From positions 496,001 through 560,000 of the forward strand of contig BCJJ01000026.1 of assembly GCA_039545355.1 (NCBI GenBank): 64,000 nt of DNA, written 5' to 3'. The notes under the pieces were generated by a model that searched no databases, had not been told where the DNA came from, and saw nothing but the letters and a program-made list of their open reading frames with translations. Shown here one piece after another: positions 21,293 through 32,220 of this stretch (within the stretch, counting starts at the first letter, position 1; each line of letters begins with the position of its first letter). Source of the DNA: Trichosporon coremiiforme. Its lineage: Eukaryota; Basidiomycota; Tremellomycetes; Trichosporonales; Trichosporonaceae. The position numbers were made by a program, and so were the translations under genes.

Positions 21293-21930
21293 TCAGGCTC
21301 CCAGGATTGCCATGGCAGTAGCGCCGAGAAGTGCCATTCCGCTCAGACGGCGGACACCAGGGGAGCCAGCGACGGCCAGCCCGATAGGGGACGTGACAGT
21401 CGCAAGACTACCACCGGGTCGGGTCCTAGTTCGAACAATCACAGAAGACTGGTTGGATGCTGGGGTCGCCGACGACGAGGCAGTCGGGTTGGCTGAGGGC
21501 GATGATGTGGCCACGGGGGAGTGCTCCATGGACTGGGCCGGGATTGTCTCCCTGAAGTTGCGTGACTGCTGCCATGTGTCTGCCTGGTTGAGGAGGTACG
21601 CCCGGGGCGCACTGAGGAGGTTTGTAGAGTGTGGGCCAACGACGTGCGTGCCGACGACGTGCCTATGGGTCTTGTTGAGGAGGTACGTCCGGGATGGGTC
21701 GACGAGGTTCGGCTGGGCCGCGTTGACGATGTGCGCTGGCGTCGTTGAAGGGGTGGCGTACTCGCCTTACATACGGCGCTCTCGGCACCGCAGGCAAAGA
21801 ATCGCTCAGCGAGGAGGTGACCGTTCTCCCCGCTTAGGAGGCAGTAACTGTCAACAAGGTTACCGCTGAGACTCCTGCAGCAGGGCGAGAGCCAGGGCTC
21901 GGCCGTTGTGCAGTGGACTGAGAGGGACAT
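21293..21930 (-). CDS. Six-cysteine leaderless tailed protein (array member F), splice uncertain
   Basis: Starts MSLSVHCTTAEPWLSPCC at 21930. The domain is C-x9-CC-x11-C-x16-C-x6-C up to ESAVCK. The frame must shift once to reach the C-terminal exon, which ends GVRRLSGMALLGATAMAILG plus Ala like members G and H. Between about 21745 and 21540 the shifted frame is open and much richer in third-position G/C (HIVNAAQPNLVDPS, GTHVVGPHSTNLLSAP), so it is probably the coding one. A short intron near 21771-21737 (GTAAGG to CAG, 35 nt) joins in phase but would remove the sixth Cys. A 26-nt alternative keeps it. A frameshift mutation is also possible. Function unknown. Confidence 0.55.
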
Positions 21931-22231
21931 TAGTTCTGTGAGTGATGGGAAGGGGACGGCCCACCAGCTGCTGCGCAGAGATTCTTGTGCTGCTTGCAAC
22001 CTGTGCAGAAATTGGGAGGTCCGTGCTTCGCGATGAAAGGGGAAGTTTGAAAGCTATGCATGTAACACTGCAGATCCTGGAACCAAACATACATGCGACA
22101 GCGAAGTCAGAACGGAGTGGCGACCCATCTAAAGCCGGTGCACAGTTCGCACGTCCTTGTTGCCTTGGTAAGGTGGGTAATTTGTGAGAGACCAGCTGAC
22201 AGCCTTGGCGGCAGCTCACCGGTTCAAGTTT
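21931..22231. other. Intergenic between array members F and G
   Basis: 301 bp, no recognisable ORF or motif. Confidence 0.4.
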
Positions 22232-23215
22232 TCACTGGGCAAGACAGGCCGTGGCAATGGCGCCCAGCAGCGCAAGACCGCTCATACGCCGGACACCCGC
22301 GCTAGATGCCAACTCCCCGTTTGGGGCCGAGATCGTAACTGCACCGGCGGGATTGGTTTTAGTGACGACGACCATGGGTCGGCTCGAAGTCGTAGAAGCG
22401 GCCGTGTCGTTGCCAGCGCCAACGCTGGAAGACAAACGCGTAGACTGGGAGCCTGAGGTAGACGAGCGGACGTTTGCGGAGGACTGGAGCGCGCTGGCGT
22501 AAGAGCCTGAGGCAGACGAGCGGACGTTTGCGGAGGACTGGAGCGCGCTGGCGTAAGAGCCGGATACGCCCGCTGCGCTAGCAGCAAACTCGCTGGTTAC
22601 AGTAGCTACGTCCTGGGAGGCCTGACCACCGCTGGCGGGGGCGTCAGGTGAGGTTGTGCCGTCGTCCGAAGTAGATGGCGGGTCGTTGGAGGCGGTTACG
22701 GCGGACGGCTCACCCACGCCGGGGCCGCCCTGACTTGCAGACGGAGCAGGTGCCGGGCTAGGCGCCGCTTGGCTCGGAGCAGGTTGACTAGGCGGAGCTG
22801 GGTCGGGCGCTTGAATGGATGCTGGCTGGTTGTTCGAGCTCGCACCAGAGGAGTCGGACTGGGAGTCTGAGTGTAATTCCGACTGCGCCGGGGCGGGAGC
22901 GGGGGCGGCAGCAGAGGGAGGCAGAGTACTGGAAACTTGCGGCGCCGCGTTGAAGGTAGCTCTTGCCGCCGATGTGGAGGGATGCAAACCCTGGTCAAAG
23001 AGGCTACCCAGCTCACCCATCGAGGCTTTGGCCTCCTCAAACGGCGCATCGGTGCAGATAGCAGTGCCCTCCGTGACGCACTCGAGGAAACGGTCATCTA
23101 TACCTTTGCGCAGGGAGGAAAAGATACACGAATCGCCTCGCAGATTGCCGTCCAGCTGGTTGCAGCAGATGGAGAGCTGTGGCTCGGGTGTCTTGCAGTA
23201 GAGGCGGAAGGACAT
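22232..23215 (-). CDS. Six-cysteine leaderless tailed protein (array member G)
   Basis: One exon, 327 residues, the largest member. It starts MSFRLYCKTPEPQLSICC and follows C-x9-CC-x11-C-x15-C-x7-C (NQLDGNLRGDSC, RFLECVTEGTAIC). A long Ser/Pro/Ala/Gln-rich region follows and includes two near-identical 18-residue repeats (GSYASALQSSANVRSS). The tail is SSAGVRRMSGLALLGAIATA then CLAQ. The ATG at 23215 is preferred over one 13 codons upstream because it aligns with the other members. No dibasic KRQ site is seen directly after the Cys domain, unlike B and E. Function unknown. Confidence 0.7.
   Translation of the reverse strand: MSFRLYCKTPEPQLSICCNQLDGNLRGDSCIFSSLRKGIDDRFLECVTEGTAICTDAPFEEAKASMGELGSLFDQGLHPSTSAARATFNAAPQVSSTLPPSAAAPAPAPAQSELHSDSQSDSSGASSNNQPASIQAPDPAPPSQPAPSQAAPSPAPAPSASQGGPGVGEPSAVTASNDPPSTSDDGTTSPDAPASGGQASQDVATVTSEFAASAAGVSGSYASALQSSANVRSSASGSYASALQSSANVRSSTSGSQSTRLSSSVGAGNDTAASTTSSRPMVVVTKTNPAGAVTISAPNGELASSAGVRRMSGLALLGAIATACLAQ
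22449..22556. repeat. 54-bp direct duplication in array gene G
   Basis: Two adjacent copies (22449-22502, 22503-22556) differ by about one base and encode the 18-residue peptide repeat. The unit is a multiple of three, so the frame is kept. Confidence 0.9.
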
Positions 23216-23575
23216 GGTGGATTGCTTGGTACTCTGATTGCGACGGAGGGACAACAGACCGTTCAGTATGAAGACAAGATGGAGTTTGTTTGTTCGGCCT
23301 TCCTATCGACTGACCCATGCACGGTGCGGGCGGCAGCCTGGGCCGCTGAAAGGTCGGAGAGGGGCAGATCGAAGGACACGCATGTAACGTTCTACCGCAT
23401 AACTTTGGAACCGAACAGTGATGAGACGGCACAAGTCAGATCGGGCGCCGATCAGACGGCCCAGTGCGCCGAAGCAGGGTCCGCACCTCCTTCGTGCCCC
23501 TCGTTGTCGCCTCACTGCGAAGGTCAACTGAGCCCCGGACGACCATCAACTTACAGTACGAGAGCATGGCGTTGG
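23216..23575. other. Intergenic between array members G and H
   Basis: 360 bp, nothing recognised beyond likely promoter sequence of member G. Confidence 0.4.
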
Positions 23576-24022
23576 TTAGCATGTAAGGTTAGCCAGCGCA
23601 GCAGCACCCAACAGCGCAAGCAAGCTGATCCGGCGTCCTGCTTGGGCCGAGGATGGTGTTCCGGAGGGCAAGACGGTCTGGGCGCCACGGAGCGGGGGCG
23701 GCGCGGGCTTGGAGACAGTCACGCCCGGTGTTGTAGCGGCGGTGGCCGATGCGCGAATGACCTTGATCGAGCTCTCGGCAGCAGTGACTTCAGGCAGCGC
23801 AGTCAAGTCCTTCTGCGAGGGCTGCAGTTTTTCAAACGCGAACAGGACGGAGCACATTGCGTCCTGGCCCCGGGAGCAGTGGAGGAACTGCGTGTCGATG
23901 TCTGGCGCACCGACTTGGGACGCGACGCACTCGCTGTCGGCTGCTATAAGGATGCCGGAGAACTGGGCGCAGCACTTGGAGAGCAGAGGCTCGGCCGTCT
24001 TGCAGAACACGGGCTTCTCCAT
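23576..24022 (-). CDS. Six-cysteine leaderless tailed protein (array member H)
   Basis: One exon, 148 residues, the shortest of the six-cysteine members. It starts MEKPVFCKTAEPLLSKCC with C-x9-CC-x13-C-x16-C-x7-C (FSGILIAADSEC, TQFLHCSRGQDAMC). The linker is short and only moderately Ser/Thr-rich (ATAATTPGVTVSKPAPPPLR). It ends AGRRISLLALLGAAALANLT plus Cys. The same frame stays open upstream to 24220, but MEKP aligns with the paralogues. No signal peptide. Function unknown. Confidence 0.68.
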   Translation of the reverse strand: MEKPVFCKTAEPLLSKCCAQFSGILIAADSECVASQVGAPDIDTQFLHCSRGQDAMCSVLFAFEKLQPSQKDLTALPEVTAAESSIKVIRASATAATTPGVTVSKPAPPPLRGAQTVLPSGTPSSAQAGRRISLLALLGAAALANLTC

Positions 24023-24460
24023 GGCTTGATGAACTGAGCTTGTGATGGGCGTGGAAGGTGGGAGTGGGAGGTGGGAGGAGGTACTAGTGAGATGCGCCGC
24101 TGCCTGCGCAACGTACAGAGATCCACCGATCAGTTCGAGAACCTTGTCCTCGCACGGCAAAGTGTCAATCGTCAGTATGAACTGCAGTTGGATGGGTAAG
24201 TGTGGACAGAAACCATGCATGAAACACGCCGCGCCGGCGATTAGACTGTGGAGCCAAACACACTAGCGAGCCCGTTCGCAACTCGCAGCTCGCCGATCAT
24301 CACGCCCGAGCCACGCACTGTCCGCACTTCCATAGGCTATGATACATTTGTTTTGACTTCGTTTTGACTTCTGACGCATTGACTGCTTATGCGGAGCCGC
24401 TGCGGTCAGTTACAATCGGGCAGAGATTAATAAACTCACACAGTCATCACCCGGAGCCCT
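24023..24460. other. Intergenic between array members H and I
   Basis: 438 bp. A short direct repeat (TTGTTTTGACTTCGTTTTGA around 24350) is the only structure noted. Confidence 0.4.
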
Positions 24461-25129
24461 CTACTGCGCAATTATGGCAAGAGCGACGGCACTGAAGAGA
24501 GCGAGCACGCTGAGGCGGCGCTCGACGCGGGCGGAGCTGGAAGGCGAGGGGCCAGCACTGACGGCGCTGCCGCTTGAGCGACTGGCGGACGCCTTGTCTG
24601 AGGAAGACTGGCCGCCAGCGGTCTTGGAGGGGCTAGGGCCAGTTGCAGCGGAGGACTTGAGTGTCTGGGGTCCGTTGGACGTCGATCCAGCAGGAACGCC
24701 AGCGACGGCGGTGTAGCTTTGGCTCGTGGTCGCTGCATCGCTGGACTCGCCAGCAGGGGCAGTGCCGGTGGGCGATGCACTGTCCGACGACGACAATTTG
24801 TCGCTCGCCGATCCCGATTCGCTTGAGGTGCTGGAGCCCTCAGTCCCTGTTGCCGAGGAAGAGGGGTCTTCCCCACCCACGGACGAGGTTGCGTTGGCAG
24901 TTCCAGTGACGGGGGTGGTCACCCCAAGGCCGCCAGAGACACCGTCGTGGACGCTGCCGTCGGAGCAGGTGCTGCTCTCGCCTTGGGCGCAGCCCTGAAA
25001 GCGGCCGCCGACTGTCGGGTTGTTAGCCAGCGACAGGACGCACTGGTCGCCTTGCACCGTGCCGCTCAGCTGGCCGCAGCAGATGGAGAGCAGCGGCTCG
25101 ACGGTCGTGCACGAGACGGTGTTGGCCAT
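24461..25129 (-). CDS. Six-cysteine leaderless tailed protein (array member I)
   Basis: One exon, 222 residues. It starts MANTVSCTTVEPLLSICC and follows C-x9-CC-x11-C-x16-C-x7-C (LSGTVQGDQC, GRFQGCAQGESSTC). A Ser/Thr/Gly-rich region follows, then ARVERRLSVLALFSAVALAI and IAQ. It is close to members G and H (shared EPLLSICC and GQLSG). The frame stays open upstream to 25468, but that stretch is low-complexity Pro/Leu/Ser and does not align with the paralogues, so the ATG at 25129 is preferred. It is the last member of the array; SWR1 follows on the same strand. Function unknown. Confidence 0.7.
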   Translation of the reverse strand: MANTVSCTTVEPLLSICCGQLSGTVQGDQCVLSLANNPTVGGRFQGCAQGESSTCSDGSVHDGVSGGLGVTTPVTGTANATSSVGGEDPSSSATGTEGSSTSSESGSASDKLSSSDSASPTGTAPAGESSDAATTSQSYTAVAGVPAGSTSNGPQTLKSSAATGPSPSKTAGGQSSSDKASASRSSGSAVSAGPSPSSSARVERRLSVLALFSAVALAIIAQ

Positions 25130-25836
25130 GTTGCTGTTTTGTTGATGTAGAGGAGGTAGGGGGAAAGGTCTGGGAGATGGGAGTCGAGGTGGGGAAGGTG
25201 GGAGGAAGGACAAAGATGAATGGCGTTCGAGTCGGAAGTGGATTAGGAGACTGCTGGAGGGCGGGAGAATCAGGCGCAGGAGAAGCAGCAAGAAGGGTCG
25301 TTCCCACCGCTGTCGAGGGGATCGAGGGTTGTTTACTCGCCGTGTGCGAGGTGTGGGCAAAGTCGTTACGGAAAGTGACGGCGGTAAGGGACGGCTCGAG
25401 GCACTTGCGACCCCAGGTGACCGTGAAACGTAAACAAACCCATGCGGTCCCATCGGTCCGGCCTCCACTTTGTGCTTCCTGCCATCTCGCTTTCGAGGTC
25501 TCGACCTCGATCAACGCCTTTGAGACCCGATCTTCTCGAGTGCAATGCACGTGCGCCTCAACCGTAGTGACGGCAACGACTGCGGCAGATAGCGTGCCCA
25601 TGCATCACCAGCGCTTCTCCAAGTGGAGGATCTTGCTGAGAACTAAGGTCGCCGCGGCTCTCACCGAGATCGGTCTTCTACTTCTTCACCCTGAGTAGCT
25701 GGGCAGTCACCTAAACCTTATCTCCAGCCAACAACACTGACTGTGCACTCGTGCACTCGCCGTCGTAACAATACACCAGTTCCGTGTTATGCATATGAAC
25801 GCGACCAAAATGATTGATACAAATTACACCATTGTC
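25130..25836. other. Intergenic between the array and SWR1
   Basis: 707 bp. Promoter of member I and 3' flank of SWR1. ORFs here have no resemblance to known proteins. Confidence 0.4.
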
Positions 25837-28800
25837 TTAGACCTTGTAGTTGATGAAGTAATCCCAGTCGTGCTCCACCCATGCAAGCATGTACTCGTCC
25901 ACGCCGCCGGGCTCATCCTCGTCGTACTCGTACTCCTCCTCGTCGCCCTCGGCGGTAGCAGCGCCAGGGGCGGGCGTAGCGCTGCCGCTGGCCGGAACCG
26001 AGGCAGAGGGCGCAAGCGACTGAGACTGCGCCTGCCTCGCGGCAGGCCGCTCGGGTCGCTTATCGGTGAACTCCGCAAAGTCCATCTCGCCCTCGCCTTG
26101 CGCCACGCGCGCCGCGGCCGCGTCCTCCTCGTCCTCAACTTCGGCCAGAGCCTCAACAAACTCGCGCTGCTGGCCGAGTCGAGGTTCAGCGACGGTCGCA
26201 TCTTCGGCCTCGGGGGCAGCCTCGACTTCGATGTCTTCGATGCGGTCGTTGTCCTCGACGGCAGCTTCGTCCTGCAGCACGTCCTTCCAGTTCGTCTTGG
26301 CGAAGAAGTCGGTGGTGAAGTCACCGTCCTGGATGACCATACGATCGAGCTCGCGCTTCTGACACTGGCGCTTCCAGATCGCATCCTCTACGGTTGCGGT
26401 CGATACGAAGCGGTAGATATGCACCTCGCGGGTTTGGCCGATACGGTGCGCTCGGTCCATGCACTGCTTGTCCATAGCCGGGTTCCAGTCCGAGTCGTAG
26501 AAGAACACAGTGTCGGCTCCTGTCAGGTTAATTCCGACACCTCCAGAACGCGAGCTGGCGATGAAACAGAATATACGAGGGTCGCTATTGAAGCGCTCGG
26601 TCAGCACTTGGCGGTCCTCAATCTTCGTGCTTCCATCAAGGCGCAGGTATCGGTGGCCGTTGAAGTTGAGGAAGATCTCCAGAATGTCCAGGACACGCGT
26701 CATCTGCGTGAAGATGAGACAACGGTGTCCTCCAGCCTTCAGATCACGCAGCATCTCGGCCAGCTTCTGCAGCTTGCCGCAGTCGTACTGCAGAAGTGAA
26801 GCGTCAGGGAAGGCGATCTGGAGGCGGACGGTGGCGTCGTGCAGGGTGTCGAACTCTGGGTCGGTTAGGCTCGGGTGCTCGGGGTCGACGCCGGGGAGAG
26901 CCAGGTTGGCCACGTCTCGGGCCACAGCGTTGGGAGGGATGACGGCAAACTTATTGAGGAGCGGAGTCACCAGCTGTTCCCGTTCGGAGAATGACCTGAC
27001 CAGAGGCGCCACTGGAGGTTGATGCTCTCCGTACTGGTCATTGATGCCGTGCGGCTCTGACGCGGGAAGCAGGTAGTTGGGAAGGTCAGAGAGCATCTTG
27101 AGCGTGGTGCGGCCGTAGATTGGACCACTCTGGCAGCGGCGGCGATTGATGTCGCGGAGTGCTCGCCAGCGCTCCATGCTCTGCTGTTGCTGCTTCCACT
27201 CGCGGTACTTCGCCCAGCCAGCCGGCGTCCTGGTGTCGAATTTCGGAGCCTTCGGAGGCTTAGCGTCATCGGCGAACGGCAGCTGTTCACTGGCATCGAG
27301 ACGGGCACGCATACCAGCGACCCAGCCAGACTCAGCTTCGTGGCCGGTGACACTGAGATTCAGGGACCCGATGTCGAGCTCGTCGTTGGCTTCGAGCAGT
27401 CGTTTACGAACGAGGACATCGAGTGGAGAGAAGTCGGTTGCAACACCTCGGTCCATCGCGAAGCTGGTTCGAACGGGACGAACCTCGAAGAGGTCAGGAT
27501 GGTTGCACACCTTGCGAAGTTGCATAAGTGTGTTGACTACGCCCAGGTAGCCACCACTCGTGAGAGCCTCCTTGGTCGATGCGCGAGACATGAACTCGTC
27601 ATACAGGAACCGCTGCCGTTTGGAGAGGCGACAGTATACCACGTGCTCGAACTTGCCCGGGAGCTGGGTCTCGACTTCAGACTTGAGACGACGAAGAATG
27701 AAGGGACGCAGCAAGGTGTGCAGCCTGTTCACCATCTCGATAGTGTCCTCGTCCATTGCTTCTCCGGACTCGACCGCTTTGTCCATGGGGTCTGGGAGTC
27801 AGCTCCAGGTACCAACTGGTAGCTGCTTCGTACTCACTTGAGAACCACTCCATGAATTCCTTGTGGTTGGCGAAGCCAACAACAGCCGTAGCGTCCGCCG
27901 TGATACCGTTTGGCATGAGGAAATAGAGTAAACTCCACAGTTCCATCAGATTGTTCTGCAGCGGTGTACCGGTGAGAAGCAAGCGATGCTGCGTCTTGAA
28001 GCCGAGAAGCGTCTGCCATCGCTGGCTGCGGAAGTTCTTAATGTTGTGCGCCTCGTCGAGGATCATGTAGCACCAGTTCTTGCGCCTAAAGATGTGCTGG
28101 TCGGCGAGCACGATCTGGTAGCTGGTGATGCAGACTTGCCAATGGTTCTCGGTATTCCAGCCCACACGTTTCTCCTTGCGCTCCTTCTGGTTGCCGTAGT
28201 AGGTGAGCACCTTCATGCCGGGCAAGAACTTCTTGAACTCCATTTCCCAGTTCAGGATAACGGAGGTCGGGACGATGATCAGGTGAGGACCCCAGACTCC
28301 CTTGTCACACGCAAGATGACCAAGGAGAGCGATAGTCTGGATCGTTTTTCTGCCGTCAGTTACCATCGGTGGTCATGGAACTCACCCAAGACCCATCTCG
28401 TCGGCCAGGATACCGTTCATGTTGTTGCCATAGAGGGATGCGAGCCACTCCATTCCGGCTTGTTGATAGGGACGAAGGGTCCCGCGCAGCAGGAATGGAG
28501 GTTTGAGTTTCGGAGCATTCGGATCCTCAGGCTCAGGTTCGCCTTCCTCAACCTCCTCCTCGTCGTCCGTAACCTCTTCACTGCTCGTGAGAGAGGGCGT
28601 CGGCTCAGGAGTAGACTCCATCTCAACGTCAGATTCTTCCTTAGCCCCCGCTTCCTCGGCTGGTTCGGGGACCGGGTCGGACAGGATCTGAATCTTAGGC
28701 TTCTTCGGCTTGTTGGAGATGAGAGCTTGCGGGGTGTCGGGAGGCGTCCAGACTTGGCGAGCGCGACGCTGGCGCTTGCCCTCCACAATCAATCCGGGAG

Positions 28801-31800
28801 GTGATGAGCCGCGTTGAGCCAGCGCTTCGTCCGTCAGCGACGTGTCAACCGCGGGTTCCGCACCGGCAGCATCGTGTTGCCCGGTCGCGGATTCGATGTT
28901 TGCCGGCTGAGCAACAGCCTCGGTGTGTCCGTTTGGCTGTGAAGAGGCATCTTGAGATCCGTTGGGGATGGGAGTCTTCACAGATGTGTCAACCTGAACG
29001 GCTTCGGCGGCGGAGGTCTGTTCCTGTGCTGATGCGGTGACTTGCTGCGTTTCGGACTCAAGGTCGGCAACAACCTCGACCTTGGTTTCAGCGGGAGTCT
29101 CCTCCGTGTCGGCCGCCCCGGCGGCTGATGCTTCCGGCACAGCCTCGGCCTTGGTTTCCACCGCAGCGGCCTCAGACGCGGAGTTGTCGAGCTCTTCTGT
29201 CTCCTCGGCTTCAGGTTCTGCCACAGGCATGGGGTATCCGTAGCGCTTGAGCAGCTCCTCAATGGGCATCTCGGCGTCCTTGAGAAGACCCTCGTCCTCA
29301 GAGTCGGCATCGGAAGCGGCGTTCTCGCCCATTTCGACGTCGAAGGCGGCATCCTGGGCATCGCGTTCCGAGTCGGAGCCATGGAATTCGGCGTCGTTCG
29401 CATCCGGGTCAGGCATCGAGGCGGCAGCTGCCAACGAGCGGCGCTGGGTACGCTTCGAACGCGGCCGAGGTGGGGGTAGATCCTCCTCGGCCTGACCCTC
29501 GCTGGCTGCAGGAAATGGGGCAGGCTCTTCCTCTGGTTCTGCAGGAAGGGGAGCGTCGTTCTCATGGGGTTCAGACACAGAAGCCAGCTCCGTAGGTTCC
29601 GCCTGCTGCGTGTCCTCGGTTTCGATCGCTGGAGCCGGAAGAGCGCCGTTGGCAGACACGGCAGACGGCTGAGAAGCGAGGACGTCCTCAACTAGGACTA
29701 GCGACGTATCACCTAAGGTCAGGTCGCCGGCTGCTTCGGGCTCAGCGTCGTCTGAGGGGGGCGCGGTAACGTCACCAGAGATTTCCGAATCTGCGTCCGT
29801 GGCGTCAACGAGCAACCGGAGAGCCTCATGCTGAGACTCATCCTGTTCCGCGTCATCTTCAGAAGCAGACTCATCGTCTCCGCTGCCCTTGTCTGAGTGG
29901 TCGTCCTCAGCTTCACTCTTAGCTCCTGCGGCCCCTTCAGCGTCGATGTCCTTAGCCTCCATGTCGACGTCACCAGTCTCGTCCTCATCGCTGTCCTCGA
30001 CAGCAGATACGTCATCTGTGGCGTCGGAGCCGTCCGAATCAGATTCGTACTCCTCTCCGCCACCCATCATGTGGTCGCGCTGTCCCTCAAGGAGGCCGGT
30101 ACTGCGTTGGAGCATGTTCTGCAGGTGTTCTTTGCCGAGGCGGTCTTGCTCGAGCTTCTCCTGCGCTGCGATTTTGGCGCGGACGATCTGCTGTCAGCTG
30201 CAATCGATGCTTCAAGCTTACCTTGACTGCCAGGCCCCAGCGCTTTCGCAGGCCCTTGACCATCTCCTTCGCCTTTCGCTTGCGCTCCTTCTCCTGAGCT
30301 TGACGCTCGCGCTCATCCTTGTTCTGAATGTGCTCCCAGTACAGCTGTATACCACGCGCGATACGCTTGCACACCTGTGGCTTCATCTTGGCCTCGTAGA
30401 TCATCGCGTTGCGCACCTGTACCATGTGCGACATGAGACTGTCTTGGAAGTCGGTCGCACGCGGCGGTGGTCCGACAGGCATCTTCTTCTGGTGACTCCT
30501 ATCGCGGACCTTCGTTTCAGGTCCCTCGTCTTCCTCGTCCAGCAAACGGAGCAAACGACCCTGGTGTTGCAGCCAGTTGACGCGATTTTTTAACCAGCCG
30601 GCCCGTAAGGCGGCTTGCTCGAGGAACTGCATCGTTGTTGGTGGCCCAGTGTCCTCAATGTGAATGTACGACTCGAGGATCTTGGAGATGTCGCCATCGT
30701 GCTGCGGCTTGTTGAGAGGTCGCTGGTTGGGGTCCGTGTAGGTAATGCGGGAAGGACCAGATCGCCGCCATTTTGGTCGCTCTGGCGGCGGAGGGAAGGG
30801 GAGATGAGCGAGAGAGGGAAGGACGACGGGTTCCGGTTCAGGTTCCGGCGTTGGTGACTTCACTGGTGTCTGAGCAGGTGACGAAGAGCGCGGCGAGGCT
30901 GTCGCGCTGAGTTCCGATTTGCGTAAAGCGCGCACTTTCTTAGCTGGGAGGTTGGGCATCGACTGCCTTCCTCGCTTCTTCCCCTTCGGTATCGGCTGCT
31001 CCTCCGGCTCTGTAGAGAGCTCGGTGTCGGGCTCAACATGCATTGTAGCACGCCGTTTCTTCTTCCCCTTCCCCTTCGCAGTCGTCTTAGGAGCTGGTGT
31101 CGGGGCGCGGGACGATTCAGCCTCTGACTCAGGCTCCGCGGTCGCAGACGGCGCAGACTTGCGACCCTGGCCCTTGACCGGAGCGGCGGGGGCTGGCGCA
31201 GCCGGCTCCGGTTCCGGCTCAGGAACAGCCTTCGCTTTTCCTTTGCCTTTCGGTGTCGCCTTCGCAATGGCTGTCACGTTGCCGACCATGTTGGACTTCT
31301 GCTGCAGTTGCCTTCGTGTCGTTCTCGCGCGTCCGAACGCCTGAGCGGGCTGGACGCCCGGAATGATCGAGTTCGGGATGAGGCTGAGCAGATCATAGTC
31401 TTTGTTCTTGTACTGGGCTCTGTCAGCTCGGCATTTGCACAGCGGTAGCTTACCTCGAGGAAGACGGGCGAGTTGTCGTTCTTAGCGTCCTCTGGGTCCC
31501 AGCCTTCCAGGATGCTGACGTATCGCTCGAGGTGGAACTTCTCCTTCACGGCCATGTCGTGTTCCTCGACAACGGTGCGCAGCAAAGCTTCCTTCTCGTG
31601 GATGATTTCCTCACGGCGGGCAGCCATGCCTTCAGGCCCGAGCTTCCAGAGCGCGCGATCCATCTCCTCCTGACTGACGGCACGGCCACTAGGACGCGCA
31701 GAGCGTTTGTCGGCGTACGATACGTCGCTGGGGCGGTTACGTAGAGCCCTTCCGCGTGATGGGCCAGCGGCACTCGGGCCCGCCTGGCCTGCTGCATCGT

Positions 31801-31807
31801 GGTCCAT
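25837..31807 (-). CDS. SWR1: Swr1 chromatin-remodelling ATPase
   Basis: Five exons (31807-31454, 31412-30222, 30187-28386, 28349-27838, 27791-25837) join in phase to 1,937 residues. Order: a basic/Pro-rich N-terminus; an HSA domain ([31 protein letters not shown]); a long acidic region ([15 protein letters not shown]); the first RecA lobe with [32 protein letters not shown] and [12 protein letters not shown]; the INO80/SWR1-type insert; and the second lobe with [33 protein letters not shown] and [19 protein letters not shown]. The C-terminus is acidic. Swr1 exchanges H2A for H2A.Z in nucleosomes as catalytic subunit of the SWR1 complex in the nucleus. The split Snf2 domain with a large insertion separates it from ordinary Snf2 members. 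Ino80 is the alternative, but the [17 protein letters not shown] layout fits Swr1 better. Confidence 0.93.
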
Positions 31808-32220
31808 GGCGGCACGCGGGCGGTTGGTTCAGCTCGAGTTTTGGACGACCTCCACTTTCGGGTGTTGACACTGACGCACCCAGCCCAGTCTTAGGGCGAC
31901 ATCTAGTCGATGCGGTGAAGTGGTTCCAATTCGAGCAGGAGGTTCGTGTACACGTTGCTGGTCACGGTGATAGGCCGATTTTGGCGGGAAAGCGAGGTGG
32001 ACGCGTGAACGATGGAAATGCGGGGCAGTGGATTGAGTTGAGTGTCGTTGGAAGCGGCTGGGGTGGATCTGGGCCAGAATAATCCCGCACGGCGAAAGGA
32101 CATGGCAGCGTGCCTGACGCCGCCCCTTGTTGACAATGACGTTGGAGGGTAAGCGTGATGACCTGGCTCATGTAGACATTTCCTCACCATCGACTACCAC
32201 TTCGACCGCCCTTCGCCAGC
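31808..32220. promoter_or_regulatory. Divergent promoter SWR1 / USE1
   Basis: 413 bp between two divergent ATGs. No clear TATA box or known site was recognised. Confidence 0.45.

Noticed and set aside
20703..21869. 388-codon plus-strand frame
   Set aside because: Its second half is antisense to array member F, its codon use is poor and no domain is visible.
15176..25129. Hydrophobin or CFEM identity for the array
   Set aside because: Both families have eight cysteines and a signal peptide; these have six cysteines and none.
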